A DNA stretch of 64,000 nt, taken from positions 186,001 through 250,000 of the forward strand of contig CALSFV010000362.1 in the NCBI GenBank assembly GCA_943737045.1. Reading direction: 5' to 3'. The notes under the pieces are model-generated. The model searched no databases, was not told the origin of the DNA, and saw only the letters and a program-made list of their open reading frames with translations. Position numbers and translations under genes: made by a program. Below are positions 1 through 8,856 of the stretch, piece after piece. The stretch comes from Parapristionchus giblindavisi (taxonomy: Eukaryota > Nematoda > Chromadorea > Rhabditida > Diplogasteridae). The first letter of the stretch is position 1. Every line of letters begins with the position of its first letter.

Positions 1-688
1 GGGGGGGAGATGGAGAGGGAGGGGAGAGATGGAGAGGGAGGGGGGGAGATGGAGAGGGAGGGGAGAGATGGAGAGGGATGGAAGAAATGGAGAGGGAGGG
101 GAGAGATGGAGAGGGAGGGGGGGAGATGGAGAGGGAGGGGAGAGATGGAGAGGGAGGGGGGAGATGGAGAGGGAGGGGAGAGATGGAGAGGGATGGAAGA
201 GATGGAGAGGGAGGGGAGTCATGGAGAGGGAGGGGAGAGATGGAGAGGGATGGAAGAGATGGAGAGGGAGGGGAGAGATGGAGAGGGATGGAAGAGATGG
301 AGAGGGAGGGGAGAGATGGAGAGGGGGGGGGGGGAGATGGAGAGGGAGGGGAGAGATGGAGAGGGAGGGGAGAGATGGAGAGGGATGGAAGAGATGGAGA
401 GGGAGGGGAGAGATGGAGAGGGAGGGAAGAAATGGAGAGGGAGGGGAGAGATGGAGAGGGATGGAAGAGATGGAGAGGGAGGGGAGAGATGGAGAGGGAT
501 GGAAGAGATGGAGAGGGAGGGGAGAGATGGAGAGGGAGGGGAGAGATGGAGAGGGAGGGGAGTCATGGAGAGGGAGGGGAGAGATGGAGAGGGAGGGGAG
601 AGATGGAGAGGGAGGGGAGAGATGGAGAGGGAGGGGAGTCATGGAGAGGGAGGGGAGTCATGGAGAGGGAGGGGAGAGATGGAGAGAT
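1..688. repeat. 19-bp purine-rich minisatellite (window starts inside it)
   Basis: About 36 tandem copies of a 19-bp unit, basic form AGAGATGGAGAGGGAGGGG, with recurrent variants in which the last bases read GGGATGGA or the first read AGTCATGG. One strand is almost pure purine and the other pure pyrimidine. Because 19 is not a multiple of 3 and the unit lacks stops in every phase, all three forward frames stay open, giving fake Arg/Glu/Gly-rich proteins and a Pro/Ser/Leu-rich one on the reverse strand. The G runs could support triplex or G-quadruplex structure, but that is inference. The array ends abruptly near 688 in ordinary AT-rich sequence. Confidence 0.95.
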
Positions 689-922
689 GTGCGATAGATG
701 GCAACGAAGTACAGTGGGAAAAGTATTAAAACCACTAAACCATTTTCACATTTTGATTCGAGTATATCACGCACAGATCAGCATTGACGGAAAGAGAGGA
801 CGGATTTGGTCTGAGCTCGTATTAAAAATGAAAAAAATAATGTAAATACATTTCGTTGAGGAGACAAAAAAGAGTAGAGGAAGCAAGAAGAAAAGCACCA
901 GTTAATGTACATATATTTTCAG

Positions 923-1252
923 ATTGGAAATAAATCAATGCAGGCGAAGAAAAGGAATAATCAATCGATATCACTCCTCCATCGTATGAAGACAATCAAG
1001 AGAAATTAAACTCTCAGGTATGACTAGAGTTCGAACATTTGGTTATCTTTGATTACTGTAATTACAGTACACTCTAGATATCTTTGTATGGTTAGTAGCC
1101 ATTAGTTACGATAGTCCAAACAAATATAAATAATATTACTTTCAGAGTATCCAGTAGTTCTATCGAAGGAATACTGCGGTTACGGTAGATGAAGGATCAC
1201 GATATTGATCACACTGAATGAACACATCAATGATGCTAATCAAAGTTCTAAG
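923..1252 (+). other. Two exon-like segments with GT-AG borders (non-coding or decayed)
   Basis: Segment 923-1017 follows TATTTTCAG and ends at CTCTCAG|GTATGA. Segment 1146-1252 follows ACTTTCAG and ends at TTCTAAG|GTGAGA. A strong polypyrimidine acceptor (a run of T, then CAG) follows at 1304. This is the shape of short exons and introns on the plus strand. Every frame of 923-1017 contains a stop, so it does not encode a continuous protein as it stands. It may be an untranslated region, a long non-coding RNA or a pseudogene. No family is recognisable. Confidence 0.25.
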
Positions 1253-1304
1253 GTGAGAAACCGTGTGATGTTTGACAAATAACTAATCTTTGTTTTTTTT
1301 TCAG

Positions 1305-2817
1305 GTCACGTAAAGAATGGCCAAAATATTCATGAATATATCCCCATCACTATCCCCATTACAATAATCCTTTTGATAATCCCTTTACAATAATAATTAT
1401 ATTGCTTGCACATTGTTTTTTTCTTCAAGTTTTGTTTAAGAAATGAGAAAAAACCTATTCCCGTATTTATTTTCTCTTTCTCGATAGAATAGATTACTAC
1501 ATTCATTAATGAGTGTATCATATTTCAATTTTATTCGTTTAATAATCAAATCCCCCATTCCCATGTATCTCACACTCCAAATATTCATTTCGTACACAGA
1601 ATCATTAACAGTTCCCAAGATTATGACCATCTTATTCTACTACTATCTTGGACATCATTCATTACTTTGATATTTGTATGATGTTCGTGACCCAATCCAA
1701 AGTCATCATTCACTAGGGTTTCTATGAATACCTACATTTTCAACCTTCTCTATTCCCGACTATTTCCATATCTTCCTTATTACTATGACCACTTACTCAT
1801 TACACTTATTTGCATATGATATCTATTTTACGACCCCTGCAGTATGCCACCATCCCATAACCTATCTATTCATACTGTATCCCCCTAATTCGTATGCATA
1901 TCTATCACTTTCATATTTTGTTTATTGAAATTTCTTGTTAACGAGATACGCGTTGCGGTAAGCGCATGCGTTTTTTGGCTTTTCATCCATTTTCTTTTTT
2001 CATTCACGAATTTTCAACGAAGTTTTGGGGTATAAGTGCCTCTACCCTGGGGCAAGATCAGCCCGTGTATTACAACAACTGGCCTGCTTCAATTCTCTTC
2101 TGTAATCTCCTTATACCAAAGCAAATTTTGAACGGGGCCAAAAAAACCAAAGGCCTACCAAAGCATAATACCAACCTAGAATTCCCTGCATTAAAACACG
2201 CCTTTTCTTGATTTCCCCTCTGCTTTCATGGATCTTCAACCAAACCGATTACTTTTCAATTCAACAATTCAATACAATACTCGTTCGTCAAACACATAAC
2301 CATTGAGGAGGTATTAGTTGCCACTATATGACTACTTTGTACGTGATGAGGTCCCATGCAAGGGCCATTTCTATCTTCAATAATTCATTTCTCTACTTCT
2401 TCCGAGTTACTTTATCGATTCAAATCTGGATATTTTCCATATTCTTTCAAAACGCCCCGATACAATATTCTGCTTTTGCAATCACAATCAGCTCACTCTC
2501 ACAAAGCGCTTACATAAAGACATATTTCTCCACACTGTACTCTACAAGTCCCTTAAATACTACTCTATGTTTCCCCCAATAACCACCAAGGACCTATCGT
2601 CTACAGACGTCGTATCGTCATATCTCTTTCCTACATCTTCCAGCCAACTACCTTACCTATGCATGATCGCCATTAATCTTCTCTGTCATAGATCTCATCT
2701 ACTCAACCTCATCATTCAACTATATTCCAGTCAATCAGTCTATCTTTTCTTGCACTATCTATAGATATCTTCGATGATCATCAACTGCATCTTTATCACA
2801 TTCGTCTACTAGTCATT
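1305..2817. other. Gene-free AT-rich stretch, pyrimidine-rich on plus strand
   Basis: The plus strand is rich in C and T, with A but few G, through most of this stretch. Open frames reach only about 84 codons, have skewed composition (Ser, Phe, Thr, Ile) and match nothing I know, so I do not call genes. I see no repeats, RNA genes or transposon ends here. Confidence 0.5.
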
Positions 2818-2891
2818 TCAATGTTGATATTTCACAGATGCACGATAATTATGTAGCACGCACACAAATAAGCGAGTTAGCGAATAGATGA
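2818..2891 (+). repeat. 74-bp direct repeat, copy 1
   Basis: Starts TCAATGTTGATATTTCACAG and ends GCGAATAGATGA. It recurs at 3064-3137 with one visible substitution (CACGATAA against CATGATAA). The copies are 246 bp apart and the 172 bp between them is unrelated. This is either a recent local duplication or the two ends of a small direct-repeat element. No coding is seen between them. Confidence 0.85.
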
Positions 2892-3063
2892 TAAAAGCAA
2901 CACCCAACGTCGCTACAATTCGCTTGGTTCTCTCGCTTCAGATATTAGGTGTGCACGGTGCCAACTATGGCACATTATTTTGTTAGTGATGCATGTACCC
3001 CACCTGTATGGATCGCTCACAGTATGACTTCTCCTCTTTCCTTTGGATAGCGTAGTCTACTTG

Positions 3064-3137
3064 TCAATGTTGATATTTCACAGATGCATGATAATTATGT
3101 AGCACGCACACAAATAAGCGAGTTAGCGAATAGATGA
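3064..3137 (+). repeat. 74-bp direct repeat, copy 2
   Basis: Second copy of the segment at 2818-2891, in the same orientation and identical except for one base. The sequence diverges straight after the shared AATAGATGA. Confidence 0.85.
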
Positions 3138-3221
3138 AAAGCTCGGGGAACACCCGTGCACATCGTCCTCCCAGTGAGGGGGGGAAAATGGGGGTGGCCA
3201 GAATTCGAAGAAGTTCCGAGA

Positions 3222-3385
3222 AAAGTAGGTCAAGAAGAAGAGGAAGAAAAGAAGGCGCAAGTAAAAAAGAAAGAAGGAAAAGAGAGAAAAAAGAAGATAG
3301 AAGAAGTAAAAAAGAAGAATAAAGAAAGAAAGAAAGAAGAAAAAGGAGAAGAAAAAAAGAGGAAAAAAGGAAAAAAAATATTACT
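3222..3385 (+). repeat. Purine-rich low-complexity tract
   Basis: Nearly continuous GAA/AAG/GGA triplet-like sequence. It yields Lys/Glu/Arg-rich apparent proteins on plus and a Phe/Ser-rich one on minus. These are composition artefacts, not genes. Confidence 0.85.
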
Positions 3386-3533
3386 AACCCACGTTTTATA
3401 TACTAACCACATACTAACAAACGTTTTATATACTAACCGCATGCTTAATTACTAACCACTAACCCGCTACTAACCACTAACCCGCTACTAACCACTAACA
3501 ACCCCCCCCCACCCTTTACTAACCACTAACTCA
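3386..3533 (+). repeat. ACTAACC-based minisatellite
   Basis: Two copies of a unit of about 34 bp containing ACGTTTTATATACTAACC, followed by three or more copies of an 18-bp unit CCGCTACTAACCACTAAC, then a C run. The motif looks telomere-like (CTAACC) but spacing is irregular and there is no run of a fixed 6- or 7-bp unit. Confidence 0.8.
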
Positions 3534-3552
3534 ATAATTATTATATTTTAAG

Positions 3553-4120
3553 GATCGACCGCGCGGAGGGAAGACAATACTACAGCAAATACAGCACATA
3601 AACGGTATGTACTCAATTAAAGTCATCTTAGCACATAAATAAAATACTAATAAATCAATAATTCAGGATCCCGAGACGATCCGATCTCCAGGATACGGTA
3701 AAGGTAGCAGTACGGTAGGACAACGTCTCACATATTGAAATATACCGTATACTGATTTTGTACCATGTTACAGTGGGAAGAACGGCGTCACCGTCTACGG
3801 AGAAGGAATCAATTATAATGGATAGAGGATATCTAACAAGAAAAGGTTAGTAATAGCTGGTAATAGTTATATTGGAAGGGATAGAAGAACAATAAATAGA
3901 GTGGATTGGGTGTAGATTGGATATATCTCATTTCACAGTTCTGGTCATTTTTTTAATGTTTGTCTCACATTAAAAAAATATCATATAACATCATGTCTCT
4001 CTAAAGCCAGTAGTCAGTAAATGATTTTATTAAACATAATATTTAAGATCCTCCACCCCATCCTCATCGGTTGAATAAACGTACGGGACAGCACGGATGA
4101 TCCACTCTTATCACGATACG
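3553..4120 (+). pseudogene. Cluster of four exon-like segments, possible small spliced gene
   Basis: Four higher-GC blocks lie between canonical splice borders: 3553-3604 (TTTTAAG before, ACG|GTATGT after), 3667-3697 (ATTCAG before, TACG|GTAAAG after), 3774-3845 (TTACAG before, AAAAG|GTTAGT after) and 4048-4120 (ATTTAAG before, TACG|GTAAGT after). Introns would be 62, 76 and 202 bp. Joined without editing, one frame runs open through blocks 2, 3 and 4 and ends at a TGA near 4104. A second frame runs through blocks 1, 2 and 3, with a segment reading GKNGVTVYGEG, and ends at a TAG in block 3. I cannot decide between them, find no clear start codon and recognise no family. Splice borders are seen; that this is or was a gene is inference. 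Confidence 0.3.
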
Positions 4121-4934
4121 GTAAGTAGTGGGGGAGAAAGGCAAATATAGAAATCGTAAACTGAATTTTTTTACACCCTCATGTCTGCGCTCATTTATGA
4201 CTTCTTTCTCTCTCGACTAGCTAATCATCATGGGTGCTAATGAATAACTATCCTGAATTTCAATTATATAACTGTATCTCTAGCATATACTGTAAAGAGT
4301 TAATTGAATATTGAAGTACTCACCCATACTCGATCCCCTCCTTGATATGGTTGAACTACTCTTACTGAAGGCGAACGAATACATCATCACTGAATCAATC
4401 AATAATTGTATTCATTAAATAACAAGATAAGATCAGATCACACAAAGTATTCAGCATCATTTTGGAGTGTTTAGGAGTCGGGTGGAAACCCTTATTGGTC
4501 ATAAAATTGCTGTAAAAGTGATGACTTCCAAAAAAATAGAAAAAAATGAAGACTCACATTTTGCATGATATCTTATGGAAATCAGGAGATAGTTGATATG
4601 CCTTAGCCATTGAATACTTCTCAGCTAATGAAGTAGATGAAGGAGTGAATGGAGGATTAGTACAGATAGATTGAGATGAACATTGAGGAAGAGTTGATGA
4701 TACTACTGATGAAGATGCTGGTGATGATAACTTTCGACCTATGAATGTTGTGATGATTTGGATGATAAAATAGACATGGCGTACCTCTTTCTTCGTTCTT
4801 CTGATACCAAATTGTATAGTATCAGCAACAATCTGAAGTGTACTCTCACATTCAGTCAAAAGAGGAGATGAGAACCATACTACGAGTGATTCATATCCTA
4901 CTACTACTACTACCTACAATACCTACAATACTAC
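4121..4934. other. AT-rich stretch without a callable gene
   Basis: The longest open frame is on minus (4554-4859, about 101 codons). It lacks an ATG at its open end and is Ser/Pro/Thr-rich in the middle. It also contains a 46-bp GT-AG interval that would shift the frame if spliced. It could be one exon of a gene I cannot assemble, but nothing in it identifies a family. A (CTA) repeat lies near 4890-4915. Confidence 0.4.
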
Positions 4935-4973
4935 GATTGGATGCTTCTACCTACAATATAGAAGCATCCAATC
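4935..4973. repeat. Perfect 15-bp hairpin followed by (ATCA) repeats
   Basis: GATTGGATGCTTCTA, then 9 bp, then its exact reverse complement TAGAAGCATCCAATC. An ATCA microsatellite follows at about 4970-4985. It may be the remnant of a foldback element or a LINE/SINE tail. Confidence 0.8.
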
Positions 4974-5254
4974 AATCAATCAATATCAAGATGATGATAT
5001 ACCGTACCGAACTATGAAGATCTCTTGAATGGAATGGAGTTGGTTTATTCAATTGAGTTTCAATGAATCGACATAGAGATGAGACAATCAACATTCCTGT
5101 TGTTACATCGCCTGTAATCAACAGAAACTTAGAATGTATTACTCTCTATTTCTTCTTCAAAATTCATAAATATCATGAAACATGAAAATGCCAGTCAAAC
5201 GATGGAAAGATGAATAGGTCACTGAATAATCAATACATTTATGATAATTTAATA

Positions 5255-5723
5255 CAGTCAAAATGCAATAAAGTGAACGATAGGGCCCACCATAGACCCT
5301 CATGGTCTAAACTGTCTAAAAAGGTTGTGTGTTCGCTTAAAAATAATTATTCGTCTTGAAACTGTGAATGTTGGGGTTTTGAGATGTGTGGAGTCGATTG
5401 AAATGAAAATGAAATTTTTAAAATGTTTCTATCGATCGATCGAAATCTTGGAAAAAAAAACTTGCAGTGCGTCACAAGCGACTCGCAGTGTGTCACTGCC
5501 GTATGAACATCACACCACATTGTTTGACATACTTTTTTCTTACGGATGGAGATACTTTAAAATTTTCTTTTTCATTTCAATCGACTCAGCACATCTCAAA
5601 ACCCCAACATTCACAGTTTCAAGACGAATAATTATTTTTAAGCGAGCACACAACCTTTTTAGACAGTTTAGACCACGGGGGTCTATGGTGGACCCTATCG
5701 TTCACTTTATTGCATTTTGACTG
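5255..5723. mobile_element. Tc1/mariner-like MITE, 469 bp with ~175-bp inverted repeats
   Basis: The ends are perfect inverted repeats starting CAGTCAAAATGCAATAAAG and closing CTTTATTGCATTTTGACTG, flanked on both sides by TA (5253-5254 and 5724-5725). Complementary positions sum to 10978 along the arms, so pairing runs almost without gaps to about 5428 and 5550 around a loop of about 120 bp. A TA duplication and CAGT-type termini are characteristic of the Tc1/mariner superfamily. There is no transposase, so it is non-autonomous. The 131-codon open frame crossing it simply reads through the palindrome. Confidence 0.85.
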
Positions 5724-5725
5724 TA

Positions 5726-6165
5726 GTATAAAACATTTTCATACCCTCATAGTGCTCATAGTGCATACCCACCATATATGGCTCATTTTTATGCGAAAGA
5801 TTAGGGCGCCGAAAATATATGGTTGAATTGCCATTCATGATAACAAACCACTAGTGAATAGTATATGTGGATGGATGATAGATATAACAATGAGAGCATG
5901 AATAACAGATAGACATAGAGAGAAGTCTCATTGCCATTCACTTCTACATATGGCTGATATTGTGAGATATAGATATAGAGATATGGCTGGTAATATAGCG
6001 AAGCGTGAATCCAACAGGGGAAACCTCGAAAGTGCCAGAGAATCAAAATCGTCAATAATGTGCCCATAGGTCGAATAGCTAAAGTTTTCACAAAAACATT
6101 CCCACGGCGGTTCAATGAAGAGAAATCCCTACATTTAACTTTGGCTTGAATGCTCTTGCATTACG
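5726..6165. other. Spacer between two transposon insertions, no gene called
   Basis: Contains a 104-codon minus-strand open frame (5801-6115), rich in Tyr, Leu and Ile, with no recognisable motif. The underlying DNA has GATATAGATATAGAGATATGG-like simple sequence, which probably explains it. I see no RNA gene or repeat boundary. Confidence 0.4.
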
Positions 6166-6246
6166 AAAAATCGACAAAGTTGATTTGCACTGGGCGGGAT
6201 TCGAACCTACGAGGTTCGGATCGCTAAACAAAATCTCTATCCACTA
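6166..6246 (-). repeat. tRNA-derived SINE-like copy, 3' part (B box, pol III stop)
   Basis: Read on minus, this carries a perfect B box (GGTTCGAATCC), then a TTTTT terminator at 6170-6166 about 16 nt past the tRNA-like end. Aligned to tRNA numbering, the D arm, 7-nt anticodon loop with AGC at 34-36, 5-nt variable loop and T arm all have the right lengths. The acceptor strands do not pair and the anticodon stem is poor, so it is a degenerate tRNA(Ala-AGC?)-like unit rather than a working tRNA. Its 5' part lies beyond the MITE, at 6704-6765. Confidence 0.65.
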
Positions 6247-6703
6247 CACTCACAGAAATTTCCCTTACCTGTAAGGGAATAATTCCCTGGCTAAGGTACC
6301 CCAAGAGAATTATTCCCAGTTATATAAGGGAATTATTTCCCATACCTATAAGGGAATTATTGCCTTACATTTAAGGGATTTGAAATAGATTTAAACAATA
6401 AGAAAAATTGGCAAAGTTGATTCGCACTGGGTAGGAATCGAACCTACGAGGTTCGGATCGCTACACAACAGTCTTGCCACTAAGCCATGTGGACATGTTC
6501 GGACTCTCATAAAACTTGATGATAGCTGTAGTCGGAAGCACTCATACATGCATTGGAAATCCCTTATATATAAGGCAATTTGTTAAGGGAATAATTCCCT
6601 AGTAAAAATTGCCTTACATATAAGGCATTCTCAGTAGACCAGGGAAATATTCCCTAAGGGAATTGTACGCGGAAAAATTCCCCAAGGGAATTTTCTGTGA
6701 GTG
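6247..6703. mobile_element. 457-bp MITE with TA target duplication, split A box
   Basis: The inverted ends read CACTCACAGAAA and its complement, flanked by TA at 6245-6246 and 6704-6705. Removing it rejoins CCACTA with AGCCAT. The uninterrupted sequence CCACTAAGCCAT is visible at the matching place in the internal SINE copy (6477-6488), so an empty site is present in the same window. Inside are several palindromes of the type AAGGGAATAATTCCCTT and a complete tRNA-like copy (6403-6550). No transposase is present. The family is likely TA-targeting (Tc1/mariner or similar). Confidence 0.8.
6403..6550 (-). repeat. Second tRNA-like SINE copy, carried inside the MITE
   Basis: The tRNA-like part spans 6494 to 6423 on minus. 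It has a perfect A box (TGGCTTAGTGG), a perfect B box (GGTTCGATTCC), a T stem pairing GTAGG with CCTAC, and a TTTTT terminator at 6407-6403. The acceptor stem does not pair. It shares the upstream flank (AAACTTGATGATAG) and the downstream flank with the copy outside, so both belong to one family rather than being independent tRNA genes. The plus strand holds the palindrome GAACCTACGAGGTTC across the T arm, which would compete with a normal tRNA fold. Confidence 0.65.
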
Positions 6704-6765
6704 TAAGCCATCTCAGCATGACTCGCGAATCGTAAAACTTGATGATAGGTCTAGTCAGAAGCGAG
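6704..6765 (-). repeat. 5' part of the interrupted SINE copy
   Basis: AAGCCATCTCAGC holds the first half of the A box and the acceptor strand. It continues into AAACTTGATGATAGG, shared with the internal copy. Together with 6166-6246 this rebuilds a tRNA-like unit with its 5' end at 6717. Confidence 0.65.
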
Positions 6766-7968
6766 CGCCCAGATATACCGTAATCAACTTTCGCGCTGGG
6801 AGAACCTAGATGTTTTACTGCTTATCATCACTCAGTTTGCGATACTTTCTTTCTCAGGCAAGAGCTTCTTAATTACTATCATTGAGCCGCCGTGATTCCA
6901 AAAGGTCATGCTTCGTCGTTTGCAACATACTTTTCGACCTATGTTCCCTTCTGTTCTTTTATTTTCGCGCATCTTAAATTAATAGTACAAAAAGCATGGA
7001 ATAAGTAATAAAAGTTTTTTAAATGTTATATGTCAATGCGTACCATAAACAAAAATAAATACAACGTTCTTTCTATTGTAAATAGCGATTCTAAATAGAG
7101 ATGTCTACATATTAAATAGATAGATATTCAATTGATAGTGAACAGGGAAATTTGAATCGAGAGAAAAATAATAGTCTTGCGTCCAACTAATTTCAAATAT
7201 AAATGTTAAGCAGGTGTTAATGCTACGACATCACTGCGACTAGCAACAACATGAAATACACAATTTAAGACCACCTGCTGTCACAAGTCAACGGAGTACT
7301 CGCAATATTCCAAAATAGCTGAGAATCTTACAATCATTTGAAGAATAGGTACATTATACTAAGTAACAGTCATTGAATCCAACATTTATAATGAATTTAC
7401 TGTAACAAAACGCGCTTAAAAGGAATTTTTTAAACTAGGCATGATCAAAATTGACGGCATTCCAAGAAAATCAAGTGAAAGAGTATGCGGTGGGCAAGAG
7501 GGTAATCTTTGTTACTTTTACGATATGAAAACTAAAATACATTAAAATGAGAAGAAACAATCGACTAGTTAGCATGCTAGCAATATTTACCAACGAATCA
7601 AACGTCGAATTAATCAACGGCTATCGATTGGTTTTGAAGTAAAAGTTTTACTCATTCTATGTACAGTACACACCGATCGTGAACTGATTGTATTTTTCAA
7701 TTCTAAAATTTAAATTGTATTCGCAGACTGGACTACTGTTTTCCTAATATTCTTCTAATAGTTTTAAATGCACTATTCCCTTAAATTCATATCTCAATCG
7801 AACACAGTGTTGACTTGGAGAACGAATTTTAACACAAGAATATGGTATCCAATAAGTGCAGCATCTTGCTTATTTTGAACTTCTGTAACGTAGCTATTCG
7901 ATCAGCCAATCAATCAATATATCAAAAAATATAAATGTATTAATATAATTAATGTGTGATTATTCCAG
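6766..7968. other. AT-rich stretch with no recognised feature
   Basis: No open frame of note, no repeat ends, no RNA gene and no tandem structure were seen. A short ATCA-type simple sequence lies near 7905-7920. Confidence 0.5.
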
Positions 7969-8396
7969 ATTGGCAAGATGAACGATCAGATATACCATCT
8001 CCTCGCCATCTTTGTGACCGTCCAACTTCAGAGGTACGGTAACATCCAACTTCAGAGGTACGGTAGCATAAATATATCCACTCTATGATTATTTCATGTT
8101 TCTAATAATATAATTGACATTTTGTTATTTACTAAATAATCGATGGAACATATAGCAATATAGCAATGATTATAATGATATGATGTACTAATTTTTGCTT
8201 TTATTATTTTTTCAATCTTATGATTATTGGTACCGCTTCTCTTTGTTTTATTACTATCGTAGCGTCAATAAATACAAAAATTGTAGAATCGACGAGAGCG
8301 TTGTCTAGAAACTGTGGGAGCATGTCGGTGATCGCATGACTGATATGAGCAATGGAGATATGGATGAGTTCCGATCGTGCTTCCAGATGGGATACG
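7969..8396 (+). pseudogene. Two exons of a decayed secreted-protein-like gene
   Basis: Exon 1 (7969-8033) follows TATTCCAG. Its ATG at 7978 opens MNDQIYHLLAIFVTVQLQ, a signal-peptide-like hydrophobic leader, and it ends at CAGAG|GTACGG. Exon 2 (8287-8396) follows ATTGTAG and ends at TACG|GTAGG. Splicing keeps the frame (phase 2) and gives RIDESVV, then an in-frame TAG at 8306-8308, then 29 open codons including KLWEHVGDRM and DEFRSCFQMGY. Real-looking protein text on both sides of a single stop suggests a recent pseudogene; an alternative is a later acceptor at CTAG|AAACTG, but that breaks phase. No family is recognised. The next exon would fall inside the first satellite monomer (8784-8856). 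Confidence 0.4.
8021..8064 (+). repeat. 24-bp tandem duplication that doubles a splice donor
   Basis: TCCAACTTCAGAGGTACGGTA occurs at 8021 and again at 8045, exactly 24 bp apart. Each copy carries CAGAG|GTACGG, so the proposed exon 1 has two in-phase donor choices (8034 and 8058). Confidence 0.85.
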
Positions 8397-8640
8397 GTAG
8401 GTTGTGTTTAGTACTACTACTGATAATAATACTAACGTGAGCATTAGGAAATGGAATAAATATGAGATTTTACCATGAGACTAATGTAATGTAGATTGTG
8501 AGTGAAAGAGAGTAAATCGCTGTGAAAATGCCATTGTTGCTCCCTTCAATATTCTTCAAACGTTTCAAATATTTTGTAAAACAAATAAATAATATTTTTT
8601 TGCTGTTCCAAGTTCCTGTCGAAAAGTAGATTCGCATAGG
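8397..8640. other. Stretch between decayed exon 2 and satellite
   Basis: AT-rich and intron-like. Satellite similarity begins at about 8641 with CCGATACCGATTGACCG. The first recognisable exon-like module lies 388 bp after exon 2. Confidence 0.4.
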
Positions 8641-8783
8641 CCGATACCGATTGACCGATAAAGATGTTTACGTGTTGTTGTGATTTTAATCTTTGATCTT
8701 CTCTCAGTACTATATCGTATAATGATACTGTATTTGTGCTGAAGACGAATATAATGGATTTAATTATATAGTTATCGCTTCAG

Positions 8784-8856
8784 ATCGAGTCTTTCGAGAA
8801 GTATGACGCCTTCACTCCTCATATTGATTGGTCTACAGGGATGTAAACTCGACAAG
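8784..8856 (+). other. First exon-like module of the satellite (73 bp, AG...GT borders)
   Basis: The block sits between GCTTCAG and GACAAG|GTAATAC, a textbook acceptor and donor, and reads IESFEKYDAFTPHIDWSTGM before a stop in one frame. In the phase set by exon 2 (8287-8396) it would read DRVFREV and stop. The same block recurs in every monomer downstream. It may be the third exon of the neighbouring gene that became the seed of the satellite. Resemblance to an exon is seen; use as one is inference. Confidence 0.4.

Noticed and set aside
10..845. Three overlapping Arg/Glu/Gly-rich open frames and a Pro/Ser-rich reverse one
   Set aside because: They are translations of a 19-bp repeat that lacks stops in any phase; composition alone explains them.
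3156..3455. Lys/Glu-rich and Phe/Ser-rich open frames
   Set aside because: Low-complexity purine tract; no independent sign of coding.
3386..3533. Possible telomeric repeat (CTAACC)
   Set aside because: Units are 18 and about 34 bp with irregular content, not a fixed 6- or 7-bp telomere motif.
5325..5720. 131-codon open frame
   Set aside because: It runs through both arms of a MITE palindrome and has no transposase motifs.
6423..6494. Functional tRNA gene
   Set aside because: A and B boxes are perfect and lengths fit, but the acceptor strands do not pair and the anticodon stem is poor; a related copy with shared flanks points to a SINE.
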